64,000 nt of DNA from Phytophthora quininea (taxonomy: Eukaryota > Oomycota > Peronosporomycetes > Peronosporales > Peronosporaceae). Where the stretch lies: positions 1 to 64,000 of the forward strand of contig JAAVTG010000548.1 of assembly GCA_011947345.1 (NCBI GenBank), given 5' to 3'. Positions 11,485 through 21,707 of this stretch are shown here, piece after piece. The translations under genes and the position numbers were made by a program. The stretch's first letter is position 1. The number at the start of each line of letters is the position of its first letter. The notes beneath the pieces are model-generated. The model ran no database searches. It saw only the letters and a list, made by a program, of their open reading frames with translations, and was not told the DNA's origin.

Positions 11485-12560
11485 TTGCAGCTCGAAGTTG
11501 ATTCGGTGCGCCGAGTATGCTGTGCTAATGGTGACTGTACAGTTGTGTCCGCAGCACAGATGGCAAGTCCATCCAAGAGTGTGCGGGCCGCAAAATCGGC
11601 GAGGAAGATACTCAGAGCGTTGGAAAAGCAGCGCGATGCTGGCCCAACAAAAAAGCGCCGTACAAAGCCCGCTCCAGTCGGGGCGGCTGAAGCGGATGCA
11701 ACCGCGCGAAGGATCGACCGTGCCGACGAAACACGAAAGCGAAATGCGGTAGCACAATTGCAACCTCGGCTCACCAAGCGAAACAAGAAAGCGGGGGTCG
11801 TAGAAGCTAGAAACGAACAGCAACGCATGAATGCAAAAGGTAAATATCGTGGCACACAGCACTTATCTCTCGACATATTGTACTCATCAGTGCTTGCTAC
11901 AACCTTCTTCGATGCTGTAGACGCTCCGTTTCTTCGGATCTGCGGCAGCTGTGGCGAATTGTCGAAGTCTGAAAATGCCGTGTTAAAAGCGTATGCTCCT
12001 CAGTCGAATCTGTTTGCTCCTCTGCTAAACAGCACTGGCAAGTGTGAAATCATCGAAGAAGCAATCGTGGAGGACAAAACCAAAGATGCCTCGATGATAT
12101 GGATCTGCTGCCGTTGTTACGACTCCTTGCGTAAGAAGAAAATCCCAAAGTTTAGCAGAGCAAGTGGATTCAGGATCGCCCCGGTGCCGATCGAATTAGC
12201 AGTGCTAAACCGGATTGAGGCGCGTTTAATCGGCCTCGGGGTTTCTTTCACGACTTGTGTACTCAGATGGACAAGCATTTACGCGGGGAAACACTATCAA
12301 CTACTGGAATGACGTTACCAACGTGGTGTTGGAATTACCTCGGCCATTGCAGAAGTGTGGCATTGTTTTCTTGAAGCCCCAAGGTTCCTATTCAGCTAAA
12401 TACTTTAGGGTCCGTCCTGATATGGTGCGACGGGCGCTGTGCTGGTTGATCGCGAACAACCCCTGTACCAGCGCGTGCGCATCTCTGAAAAATATTTTGC
12501 CGCACTGCAGCAATTCGACGTCGACAAAGACTTACCCACGATAGAATTGACGGAGGAAGA
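11485..12560 (+). pseudogene. Helitron N-terminal region (DUF6570-like)
   Basis: A basic Lys/Arg/Ala-rich segment is followed by paired cysteines (CGSCGEL) near 11941 and CCRCYDSLRKKKIPKFSRA near 12108-12165. That matches the C-x2-C...K-x-PK(F) pattern of the DUF6570 region found upstream of Helitron Rep domains. The reading changes frame near 12255 and again near 12440. The family role of this region is unknown; it may bind nucleic acid through the Cys pairs. Confidence 0.7.
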
Positions 12561-14350
12561 GTCCCAAATTCTTCACACCAGTGAGAACCAAGTAAACGAT
12601 AACCACGAAGAGCACGAGGCGTCATCACAACGACAAGGAAGTGCCGAAGACCGATCCTATGACCAAATCAAAGTGGCAGCGGTTGATGCTTGCAGCATAG
12701 ACCTTAGCCAAACCTGCCATGCTTGCTTGCGTCCTGAAAACATTGAAGAAAAAGCAATATCAACACCCTCTATCATCGAAAGTGGCACGCAAACGGCTGC
12801 TCCAACTGCAGACACCGCAACCGAAAACTCTATCGACGATAATGTCGACGTACTAAGTAACCTGATAGAGTCGTTCGAACTTGAGCGAAATGAGAATAGC
12901 AACGAAAGAGAACTTGAGAAAATCATCCAGGCAGCTAACATTTCCTGTGGTGATTCTGAATATCCTGTCAAGGAATTAAGGCGTAGCACAGATACAATAG
13001 ATGAGTATACCACAAAGCTGTTGATGCGAAACTGCTTTCCTACTCTATTCCCGAACGGCGAAGGCGGCTATAATCCTCTTGAAGACGAAAAAGAGTGCAC
13101 GAGTTCCAGACTATTGCGCGCATCTTATGAAATGGCACGACCGACGCTATGTGATTCACGGTACCTTCAAAATTTTTTGTTTGAATCTTATTCAAAGACG
13201 ACAAATTGATGGTTTGGTGCGCCGAGTAGGAGAGAATGAACGTGAAGAGCAAGCTGACCCAACGACAGAGACCCCTAATAGACAGCAGAATCGAGCTATG
13301 CAGATTCTAGAGTCACTAAAACCATATTTTCGAGTGGTAAGAGGCAGTGAGTTGTATTGGGCAAATATTCGCGATGATCTTATGAGCATGATCGGAAGTC
13401 GTGTGCTTCCAACTCGATGGCCTACATTCTTTCTTACACTAAGTGCTGCTGACACGATATGGCCCGAGTTTTTAGAGTCTGCAACCCAGGACTTACTCTT
13501 GAGCAATGCCGACGATTAAAGTCAAAGGAGAGAAGAAGGTTGTTAAACGAAAACCCAGACATTGCAGCCCGTTTTTCACCACCGGTTCCGATCTTTTTTG
13601 ATACGGTTCTGTGCGGTCATTTTAAGCCTCTCGGTGAAATTGAGGATTTCTTCTGGCGCGTGGAATTTCAGCATCGAGGGTCACCGCATATCCACGCGTT
13701 ACTTTGGATAAAGGATGCTCCCGATGTTCTCGAACTAAGCAAAACGGAAGAAGGCAGAATTGAATTAGCAGCTTACGTTGATGAGCACATATCCGTGCTA
13801 ACTAAGAGCGTAGAAGACCTCAAAAGTGGTTGTGCCTAACTTGTTCGAAGTATCGTTCTGACACCTTTGATGTGTTGGCTTCTAGACCTCCTCTAAAAGA
13901 TGACGGTGATTGGAACTGCGACTTAGCACGGGTTGTGCACCGGGTGCAGCAACATGTCTGCTATGCCGGTGGTACTTGTAGGAAGAAAGGCAATGGGTGC
14001 CGCTTTGGGTATCCTAAAGAGCTACAACCACGTACAGAAATTAATGCTACGATAGCAGTGGATGGCACTCCGTCGATTAAAGTAAAGTTGAAAAGAGATG
14101 TTGCAACGATAAATAATTATTCTCCGGTGCTCTTATCTAGCAGGCGGGCAAACATGGATATCCAGTTGATTGGAAACGCTTACGGCGCGGCGGAGTACGC
14201 TGGTGCGTACGTGAGCAAAGCAGAACCTCATACTCTCAAGTTTAGGAAAGTTATCACTGCTGCAGTAAAGCGTTGTGTTGTGATCCGAACTTGCCGCACC
14301 ACGCAATTCTTAAGCAAGTTGCTAATGCCGCACTGTCCATACGGGAGGTG
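12560..14350 (+). pseudogene. Helitron Rep (HUH nuclease) region
   Basis: The Helitron-like N region includes FPTLFPNGEGG near 13034, PTFFLTLSAAD near 13423, and the metal-binding HUH motif with the two His codons at 13687 and 13693 (QHRGSPHIHALLW). CRFGYPKEL follows near 14000, and the two candidate catalytic Tyr codons are at 14196 and 14208 (EYAGAYVSK). Two tyrosines fit the Y2 type of Rep. This part would nick and rejoin single strands during rolling-circle transposition. At least three frame changes and a stop near 13837 break it. Confidence 0.82.
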
Positions 14351-14502
14351 AGTGCTCAAGAGGCTTATTTCATATTGCTGCGTGAGTTTCCCATGCACGG
14401 AAAATCGCGACCTGTAGCGCGTGTAAAGGTTTTACGCCATAGTATGTGATGCTATCGAGTCGATACTGAAAAGCTCAAGATTTAGAAGGTTTAGCTGACA
14501 AT

Positions 14503-16825
14503 GTGTGTCGGATCTCTTCTAAAATTGGGCGGATGGAGTCCGCATACATGGCCCGACCAGAGACCGATGCTTTCGAAACGATGAGCTATGCAACATTTGT
14601 AGAAAACTACGATACCGCTGACGATATTGGTCCTACTCGAGCACGGTGGAAGAGAATCGATGGGAGAGGTTATATCAAAGAACGCTCTAAAGCCCAGGTT
14701 ATTCGAATGTCTCCGTATATTTCTCCCGATGAGGCGAATCCGAATTTCCGCTACGCTGAGATCTTCTTGCATGTCCCGTGGCGATCTCTTAGTGAGCTCC
14801 CGCAACGTGATGAAGATTGTATTGCTAGGTTCCTCGAAGAGCAAGAAAATGTTTTAGATACCGAGTTGCTTGTCGAAAGTAACGCACGAATCGCTCGCCA
14901 GCATAAACTTCACCTATTGGAGCAGTCGAACTCCTCCCATTGTTGCTCTCAACTTCCTCCTTCTGAGTATGTTTTTGTTGAAGATAACAATTTCGTGCAA
15001 AATGAGGTAGAAATCGACTTGCCAAATGCAGCACACGGCGCCTTGGAGGTGAAAGAATGGACAGCAAAGCATAATTATTCCCCGAGGATATTGCACGAGC
15101 GAGAACTTTCGTGAAGGAATGTGTGAAGCCTTGGATGAAAGAGAAAGCAAAACTTGCAGCTCTGAGTGCTCCGTGGGATAGTGTGTATCGTTATCCTCTC
15201 GAACCTGCTGATGATAGTTCCAATCTGTGCGAATCAATGACAGATTCACAGTGGATACCATTTGCGCTAGCAATGAAACAATCACGCGCAAGATTGAAGG
15301 CCGAGCTAGAGGGTGTGCAGTGTGATCCGATGCAATTGATTATAAACGGAGAAGGGGTTCCGGAAAAAGTTGGCTCATCGAGCATATTGTGAAAGATGTG
15401 TGCTGTGTTTAGCGAGCACAAGGTGACGGGGAACTCTTCCCGCGTTATGCTTCTGGCGCACCAAGGAACAGCAGCTTTTAATATCAAAGGCCAAACTCTG
15501 TGTTCTGGACTTAGTTTTGCTTCATTTACGAAATCGGCTTTTTCAGTTCCCTATAAATCGCTTTCTTCTCAGAAAAATGGTGCTACAAAACTCAACGCGT
15601 TGCAACAGCGATATAAGGACGTGCATTTGGTTATAATAGATGCGTTTAGCGTGATTTCTGCGGGGATGTTGCACTGGATAGATCAACGCATGCGGGAAAT
15701 TTGGCCTCAAGATCACCACCTTTTGTTTGGTGGCCGTGATATCATTTTTACTGGTGATCCGGCCCTGCTAGATCCTGTCGTCCCGTATTCACTATCTACT
15801 CCCAGCGAAAAATACAAAACGAGGTACAGCGTAAAGGTCGCAGTCTATGGAAAGGAATCAAGTACATTTGTACGCTGACGAGTCAGAACAGAGGGAAAAA
15901 TGATCCTGAGTGGTTTAATGCGCTACGTCGCTTACGAAAACGTACTCCTACAGCTGATGACATTGCACTCTTTAACAGTAGATTATACGATAGCGAAAAC
16001 ATACCCCGCTGGCCTTCTGAAGCGAAGCATATCGCGCATAAAAACATTGATGTCGATGCTGCGAACAACAAAAGTCTCATTGCAAGCGGAGCATCGATCA
16101 TTCACATCGTAGCTCAACACCACGTTCAGCAGAAATGCATTAGTCGCCAGCGTGAAATTCCTGTGGGGACTGTCGATGCGCTTATTAACGAAGCCAAAAC
16201 GCCAAACCGAGATCGCGATAGAGTCGTAGCAACAAAATTAAAACTGTGCATTGGAGCTCCCGTGACGATAACGTTTAATCTAGAACAATCTGCAGATCTG
16301 TGCAATGGCACTAATGGCGTTGTGTACGATCTAATATTCGTTTCCGATAGCGAGCTGCCCATAGTACTTATTCAGATAACTGATGTCTATCTAGGACCTT
16401 CTTTCTTGAAAGGCGTGCCAAATATCGTGCCCATTACACCAAGAGAAGCAAGCTGGGGAAAGAAAACTAGCGATCTACGTGTTGTGCGCCGAGGTATTCC
16501 TTTACGTCTAGCGTATGCTATGACGATTCATAAATTTCAAGGCCTCACTTGTGACAAGGTCGTGTTTCATTCCAACTCCATCCCCACGGTGGCTTTTGCA
16601 TATGTCGCGTTATCTCGTGTTCGTCAAAGGGATTCTATTGTGTTGGCCCAGCCACTCACACTTGAAAAATTAAAATCTTCTCCGGCGCAGGTGGACGCAT
16701 TCGCTGCAGAAGAAGCTCGCATTGGTGCTGTTGTAGGAACTACTATGACCTTCGCAGCACCGATCGTCCAAGAAATGAAGCTTCTAGCGCATGCCCAAAA
16801 TTCAGAGGTACTGCCACGAGATTGA
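14503..16825 (+). pseudogene. Helitron Pif1-like helicase region
   Basis: The Walker A loop (GEG/GSGKS) lies at 15348-15375 but is split by a one-base loss. Walker B near 15627-15650 reads LVIIDAFS, where Pif1 helicases have an acidic DE pair, so the Glu is missing. The later motifs, RRGIPLRLAYAMTIHKFQG near 16489 and AYVALSRVR near 16598, are well kept. The helicase would unwind donor DNA. Frameshifts, a stop near 15876 and the altered Walker B argue against activity. Confidence 0.82.
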
Positions 16826-17232
16826 AGAACTCAATGCAGTAATAGTCGTTAGCAGTTCCGCCGGTAATCTGCCCCGCCAACCGGCAAGATTAACCGCATT
16901 TGCACGGACACTGGCCGGCAAATCCAGTACGACGGAGGTGTGGCTGAAGGTTTCTGTCATACCACAAGTTATCGAGCTTCTCCGTTGATAGTGGCGGCAC
17001 ACACGCCCTCGCCACCTATTCGGATCCCCAAATCTCGAGTGTGCATCAGAGCGGAGGAGAGGAATTAAAAATACATGTATTACAGTCCACCAAACCCGAA
17101 ATGAAGCTGGGAGTACATTTTACTGACCTGCGCGGTGTATCTTTCGCAGATGCGCTGCCCAAATCGACGCACGCTTTTCGAGAAAGCGATGATCCGCCTC
17201 CATCAGCCGTTGGAATTCCTCTGGTTGTGCTT
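16826..17232. other. Between Helitron and next gene
   Basis: No gene is seen. A short GGCG...CGCC inverted repeat near 16992-17008 could belong to the Helitron 3' region, but a CTRR end at suitable spacing was not found. Confidence 0.35.
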
Positions 17233-18000
17233 TCATGATCTCGGACTGGGGCCGAAGAAATCTTGACTTTCCTCGACTTGCTGCGGACTGTCATGGCTGC
17301 TTGCTAGTTCTGTCTGGGGACGCACGTGCTCCGGTGTCGACGAATGCATTGCTGCTGTCGAATCATTTCCAGTTGCTGTCTTCGTTGTCGGCGATCGTTT
17401 GTTCAGTGCAGAACTTGGAATCACCACGGTGCTTGCATTGGTACTGCCCGAACAATCGCCCGGGCGATCGCGAGAACCGTCTGCGCGAGCTCGAACACGT
17501 CCTTGCCGACAACGTGACATGGCTTCCTTCTCAGCTGAAATTAGTCGCTTGCGTTCTCGATCCGTATCGATTTTGAGCTGGCGGTGGTGCACACATAAAC
17601 GGTGAAAGCTACCGTTGCGCTTTATGGCACAGCTGCGACCACACCCGCCACGATGCGCGCAAACCGTGCTAGACGTCTTCGCAGTACCGGTAATAGCTGG
17701 CTGGGTTTCGTTTGTGTGCTCTGTGACTTCCCGCCCCACCTCATCGTGTATATCCACAGGTGATATCGCTGACAGCGGTTCTGTAGCCAAAACTCGAGAC
17801 GTATCGGCAGCTCTGTAGGTGCTCGAACTCTGTCGTCGCTGATACCGTTGTCGCTGCGAGGCGTTCTGGAGCTGGCGATGACGCTCACACAACCAATGCA
17901 GCTGGCCGTTCTTCTTCACGGTGCGCTGCTGCGTGCACTTGCTAGGGTGCTTGCACACGTTTGGCCGTGAATTGGCACCGACTGCGCGTTTGTCGGGCAT
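17233..18000 (-). CDS. Protein with two NG-x3-LCxxHR repeats
   Basis: An uninterrupted 255-residue frame starts at an ATG at 18000. It holds two copies of one motif, at about residues 16-56 and 114-150. Each has the form C-x5-6-C...K-(K/R)-NG-x3-(W/R)-LC-x2-HRQL followed by an Arg/Gln-rich helix. Cys and His spacing suggests a small zinc-binding or DNA-binding module, and I recall similar motifs in oomycete hypothetical proteins. The C-terminal 100 residues are Ser/Thr-rich and probably disordered. It ends with acidic and aromatic residues (SQDFFGPSPRS). It lies between the plus-strand Helitron and the left end of module copy 1, so which element owns it is unclear. The function is not known. 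Confidence 0.65.
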   Translation of the reverse strand: MPDKRAVGANSRPNVCKHPSKCTQQRTVKKNGQLHWLCERHRQLQNASQRQRYQRRQSSSTYRAADTSRVLATEPLSAISPVDIHDEVGREVTEHTNETQPAITGTAKTSSTVCAHRGGCGRSCAIKRNGSFHRLCVHHRQLKIDTDRERKRLISAEKEAMSRCRQGRVRARADGSRDRPGDCSGSTNASTVVIPSSALNKRSPTTKTATGNDSTAAMHSSTPEHVRPQTELASSHDSPQQVEESQDFFGPSPRS

Positions 18001-18152
18001 ATCATGAAAGGCTCTAGAGAGCTACGTTCGGCGTACGGGTGCTTGGTTTTGCTTTGGAATCCAACAGTCGGAACAGATTAAGGGGCGTGCAAAATTCGGT
18101 GAAAACCGGTTTTTGTGGAGCCCCTGAGCAACCCGCCAGGGATGCTGCCATA

Positions 18153-18188
18153 CTAGTGTATACTGCCTACCCGGGCTGCCGTCCCGGG
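18153..18188 (-). other. Candidate Helitron 3' end: hairpin plus CTAG
   Basis: CCCGGG-CTGCCGT-CCCGGG (18170-18188) can form a six-pair GC stem with a 7-nt loop. Read on the minus strand it is followed after 13 nt by CTAG (18156-18153) and then T. That is the arrangement of a Helitron 3' terminus (hairpin about 10-12 nt before CTRR, insertion next to T). All minus-strand genes of module copy 1 point toward it. Confidence 0.4.
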
Positions 18189-18208
18189 AAATTCGCAGTT
18201 CTTAAAGT

Positions 18209-18240
18209 CTAGTTTAGTTTAGTTTAGCTTAGCTTAGTTA
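18209..18240. repeat. TTTAG-type tandem tract
   Basis: Five- to seven-base units of the form (A)GTTT/AGCTT are repeated about six times beside the hairpin. It resembles but does not equal a TTTAGGG telomere repeat. Confidence 0.6.
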
Positions 18241-18616
18241 GCAAATATTTCTGTCATAAGCCGTTGCTTTGGCGCCGAGGCCTGTAAGTCTTGAAAACCT
18301 GCACGGTGCTGCAGGAGGAACTACTAGATGCCCATGAAAGAAATGAATGCGTTACTGTTTTTATTGCGTTTATTGCTGTCTTTAATCACACCTTCTTGTG
18401 GAAATCGGCGGCGTGATACTGGTACAAGCTGCACGCAAGCCCGCCCCATTGTCCTGGACGCAGTGACGGTGGAGGCACGGCCGGCGGGCATTGGCCAGTG
18501 GACCTTGAAGGACGACGTCGTATGCGTATACATGAACCAGGAAGGAGGCAAACAGATTCTCTAAACCAATTCACTTTTCGATTTACCCGCTCCCGGAAAG
18601 CCTCGCGTTACAATTC
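18241..18616. other. Spacer, no gene assigned
   Basis: Short open frames exist on both strands (18328-18564 plus, 18324-18551 minus). Neither has recognisable features or a clear partner elsewhere in the window. Confidence 0.35.
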
Positions 18617-19051
18617 TCAACTCTCTTCTTCGCTACTGGACGATCTGGCTGGGACAGGGATGTCTTCAGGTGTTTCACTGCCGACAATTTCTTCCAATTC
18701 GCGAAAGATGTTTTCTGGGTTTTCAATTGGTATGTATTCACCCTCGGTAACACCCACGGATAGCAGTTGGAGACGCTGCTGCTCTTGACGGTGTCGGTGA
18801 CGTTTCTGAGTGATGTAGGCTCTGAATTGTTCTACATAGTCTCGATCGGCCTCGTCGGCAGCATCAACAGCTCGTTGAAAACGTCGCTGAGCACACAGTA
18901 GTTTGCTTTCGGCTATTTGCAGCTGGTAGTTGTGCGGTTGGTAGACCCTCCGTAGCATGGTGATCCGTGCATGAACTTCTACTAGCACTTGATATGCTGC
19001 TTGTTCGGCGGCAATTGCCTCACATCGATTGGCTTCCGCTGTATCATCCAT
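18617..19051 (-). CDS. Small helical protein with acidic tail (CC-a)
   Basis: This intact 144-residue frame starts with ATG at 19051. Most of it is predicted helix rich in Ala, Glu, Arg and Gln, with a heptad-like pattern from about residue 15 to 105. The tail is Ser/Glu-rich (ending SSSSEEES). It pairs head-to-head with the plus-strand gene at 19167; the start codons are 115 bp apart, so they may share a promoter. The two proteins look related: both have the pattern A-x3-L...RR-x-F-x-RA...Y...R-x-RH-x-QEQ. No known domain was recognised; a coiled-coil structural or chromatin-associated role is only a guess. Confidence 0.6.
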   Translation of the reverse strand: MDDTAEANRCEAIAAEQAAYQVLVEVHARITMLRRVYQPHNYQLQIAESKLLCAQRRFQRAVDAADEADRDYVEQFRAYITQKRHRHRQEQQRLQLLSVGVTEGEYIPIENPENIFRELEEIVGSETPEDIPVPARSSSSEEES

Positions 19052-19166
19052 TCCTGACTGAAAATGAGGCGTTGAGAGCCGTCGTTACATTTCCTATCGA
19101 ATTCCTTAGCTTATCGTGGTCAACTTCGGTCACTCGACATTCATCGCCAATCCATCTTTTATCGGA

Positions 19167-19934
19167 ATGAGTGAAGAGTCCAGCAGCGACGACGAGAACG
19201 TTAACCACCGTGGTCGAACGCTAAATGCCGAAGTAGTCGCGTCTAACTCGCTCAAGAGGCAGCATCATCGACTTCGCAGCCTCCGAGATGAGCTTGGTGA
19301 GAATGACATCGTGGTTCGCATTGCAGCACATCACCTGCAAACACTGCGACGGCAATTTGAACGAGCACGCGCAACAACCGACGATGCCTTCAGTGACTGG
19401 GCGCGAAATTTGGCCGGCTACGTGCTAGCCCAGCGCGAGCGCCAGCACCAAGAACAAGACGAGGAACTGGCAGCGTACGAGCAGGCTGCGGGGGCGTCGG
19501 TGATGTGCAAACTGACATGGCAGGCCCGACAACAGCTGCCACTCGTGCCCAAGCCACGTCGATGCCGTCCATTGAGTCGCTGAAGCGGGTGGCTGCTGAC
19601 GACGCGGGAGGGAGGTCTACGAAACGAGTAAATCGGCTGATGAATCTTGCAGGGGCGAATTGGCTATAATCAGTGAAGCGGACCGTGAAGCGTCGCGCAA
19701 GATCGAGCAAGAAGCAGAGGGCAACGATGATGAAGGTGCGGTGGGCAGCGAGGAGGAGAGTGCAGAAGAAGAAAAGATGTTGATACCCGCGACGACAGGG
19801 ATGAGGAGTGTGGTGACGAAGAAAAGCAAGGCGATACCCGCAGCACCAAGGCGAAGACACGGCGGTCGAGACGAGCTGATGATAATGATAGCGATTACAG
19901 TCCGAGTAGCGATGAGGCAGCTGATGACGGTTAA
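19167..19934 (+). pseudogene. Paralogue of CC-a, frameshifted (CC-b)
   Basis: The chosen start is ATG at 19167, which opens with an acidic MSEESSSDDENV stretch. A helical core shares RRQFERA and QREROHQEQ-like spacing with the neighbouring minus-strand protein. The reading then steps through three frames (near 19490, 19650 and 19780) and returns to the first, ending in an acidic tail (DSDYSPSSDEAADDG) at a TAA at 19932-19934. Three single-base losses would explain this exactly, whether as mutations or as consensus errors. If corrected it would encode about 255 residues. It is transcribed toward the histone H4 pseudogene, which ends 68 bp away. Confidence 0.5.
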
Positions 19935-20002
19935 GTCACAGGAAAGGACGAAACTCAGCTAGCGATAATGAATGAAGAGGTTTTTGTCTCGTAGATACCG
20001 CT

Positions 20003-20327
20003 TTATACTGTGTTTTGTCCGTCACTAAACCCATACAGCGTCCGCCCTTGTCGTTTCAATGCGTAGATGACGTGCGTCGCTTTGATAGTTTTTCGATTGG
20101 CATGTTCTGCATACACTATAGCATCTTGAACAAGATTACTGATAAAAACTCTCAGCACTGCACGTGTTTCTTAATAGACGAGTCTGGATAATCTGATGAC
20201 ACCTGCACGACGAGCAAGACGCCGGATAGCTGGTCCTGTGATGCCTTGAATATTGTCCCGCAGAATATAGCGGTGACGCTTTGAGCCTCCCTTGCCAAGC
20301 TTTGCCGCCTTTACCGCGACCAGCCAT
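20003..20327 (-). pseudogene. Divergent histone H4, broken copy
   Basis: The N-terminal MAGRGKGGK and the following [15 protein letters not shown] are in different frames because two bases are missing at about codon 9. The fold then continues through [18 protein letters not shown] to LVY, where the next codon is TAA instead of Glu or Gln at position 52. [12 protein letters not shown] and [13 protein letters not shown] follow in frame. The normal C-terminal stop is lost and five extra codons are added. Like the intact copy at 34741, it has an aromatic residue at position 20 (Tyr), Ile44, Asn77, Val71, Ala73 and Gln67. The two therefore form one divergent H4 group. Confidence 0.88.
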
Positions 20328-20834
20328 CGTCTTGCATGGTGCACTATTAGTACCAATTAATCCGTGAAGGCTCGGTGATGGTCGGCTTACCTTGTCTGTT
20401 GCGTGTGTGATTCCACGCTATTGGTTTTGGGTTCGCTGGCAAAATCTGAAGTGAGCGCAACGGAGAGCGACAACAATTTATCGATCTTCTATGCTGTCCT
20501 AATCTCGCAGAAGTTAGGACAGTAGATTCAACTTTGGAGGTATGAAAATGTGTTTGAACCGGAGATGGGAAGGAGATGATGCGACAAATTTTGATGCAAT
20601 AAGGTACGGAGCGCCTCAAGCTGCGGGGAGACCAAGCTGGCGACGTTGACATAAAGATGCCAAGGACAAAGAGGAGTGGATGGGGCAGTTTGCAATGCCA
20701 TGGCTTTCAGCATTTTTGTTTGCTTTTTTTCTAACACGTGCTTTTTACGGAGGTTAATAGTCTCTCCGAAGTGTCTTGAACTCTCATCGCTTGTGTCTTC
20801 TGCTTAAAGCTTTGAAGGCAAAAATACCTGCGAT
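20328..20834. other. Spacer between H4 and SANT-like genes
   Basis: This is probably the promoter side of the H4 pseudogene and the 3' side of the SANT-like gene. The corresponding spacer in module copy 2 (35053-35369) is 317 bp. No gene is seen. Confidence 0.4.
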
Positions 20835-21557
20835 CTAGGACCGCGGCATTGCGATGGATGCTTGTAGCTGCTTTTGATAACGCCTGGCCGCGCGCAAGTC
20901 CAAGTTTCGCTGGTGTCTTCTTTCATCCCGCTCTAATATATACATTGCTTTAAGCTCGCGCACAACCGTTGCTTGGAACCGTTCTAGTTGTTGGGCTAAT
21001 AGGCGATGCTCGATCCGGCACGAACAGTTGGGATGATCTGTACCTCGTTCCAGCTCCCTGGTACCGTCTCCTGTTCCAAAAGCGTTGCCCCTCGTCTTAT
21101 CAGCGGTCCCAAAATTCCGAAGACAGTCGCGTCCGTCTGCGTATTCATCCGCGCTAGTTTTCGGGTGCACATGGCGGTCTCCTTCGCTCCGATTCTCCGC
21201 CCCAACCTCTTCCCGCTCATCGTACATGGGGCTCTCGACTCGTTGCGATTGCAGCTGGGATGATTCGCCTTGATGGCGGTCACGATACGAGCGCTGGTTA
21301 AGCCGCTGCTTCACACTGCGTGCCAACGTTTGGGCATCGGATAGTTTGCTGGCGTGGCGATGCGTCCGACAGAGATTGGCGAACTTCCGCTTCAAGCTGC
21401 CAATTCCACGAAGCCTGTTGTCGGGTTCCAGCGCGTTGTAAGCGGCTGCAACAGCCTCCCAGTCAGCTGACTTCACCGGCAAAACTCGCCCGACCTCCGT
21501 CACAAGACGAAGTTGCTCGCGTGTGCTGTAGTTGCGCGATCCCTGAGTTTTTGGCAT
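20835..21557 (-). CDS. SANT/Myb-like (DUF6818-type) protein, copy 1
   Basis: I start this at the ATG at 21557 (MPKTQGSRNYS), because the paralogue at 36179 begins MTKPQGTTNYN; an upstream in-frame ATG at 21623 is possible. Residues about 8-70 form a three-helix domain with NYS-x2-E...L...LP...(A)DWE-x-VAAAYN and SLKRKF-x-L, the pattern of Myb/SANT-like DNA-binding proteins abundant in oomycetes. The middle is polar and disordered. The last 60 residues form an Arg/Gln-rich helix containing RELKAMYILERDERR. The frame is intact. It lies upstream of the H4 gene on the same strand, as in copy 2. Target DNA and partners are unknown. Confidence 0.72.
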   Translation of the reverse strand: MPKTQGSRNYSTREQLRLVTEVGRVLPVKSADWEAVAAAYNALEPDNRLRGIGSLKRKFANLCRTHRHASKLSDAQTLARSVKQRLNQRSYRDRHQGESSQLQSQRVESPMYDEREEVGAENRSEGDRHVHPKTSADEYADGRDCLRNFGTADKTRGNAFGTGDGTRELERGTDHPNCSCRIEHRLLAQQLERFQATVVRELKAMYILERDERRHQRNLDLRAARRYQKQLQASIAMPRS

Positions 21558-21699
21558 TGAGTCACAACAGTCACCTTCGCGTTTTACCTTCGGCCGTCCA
21601 CAGCAAATCGTAAAATGGCACATTGGCTACCGAAAACTATGAATCATTGTTCCATTTTTTTGGTCAACAGCACATCCCCTACTTCAACAGCGGTGTAGT

Positions 21700-21707
21700 G
21701 ATATCTG
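21700..21707. repeat. Left target-site duplication of hAT element
   Basis: GATATCTG, identical to 22591-22598 on the other side of the element. Confidence 0.85.

Larger units (their letters stand above)
11485..16825 (+). mobile_element. Helitron, plus strand, decayed
   Basis: A DUF6570-like N-terminal region, a Rep nuclease and a Pif1-family helicase follow each other on the plus strand, as in autonomous Helitrons, which move by rolling-circle transposition. About ten frame changes or stops break the gene. Its sequence is clearly different from the two minus-strand Helitrons in this window, so it belongs to another lineage. I could not fix the 5'-TC or 3'-CTRR ends. Confidence 0.88.

Noticed and set aside
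11248..11862. Long minus-strand frame of 204 codons
   Set aside because: It is antisense to the Lys/Arg-rich Helitron N-terminus, and its composition (Cys/Leu/Ser/Phe-rich) is typical of a shadow frame.
18206..18240. Interstitial telomere repeat
   Set aside because: The units are TTTAG/CTTAG, not TTTAGGG; only a short AT-rich tandem tract is supported.
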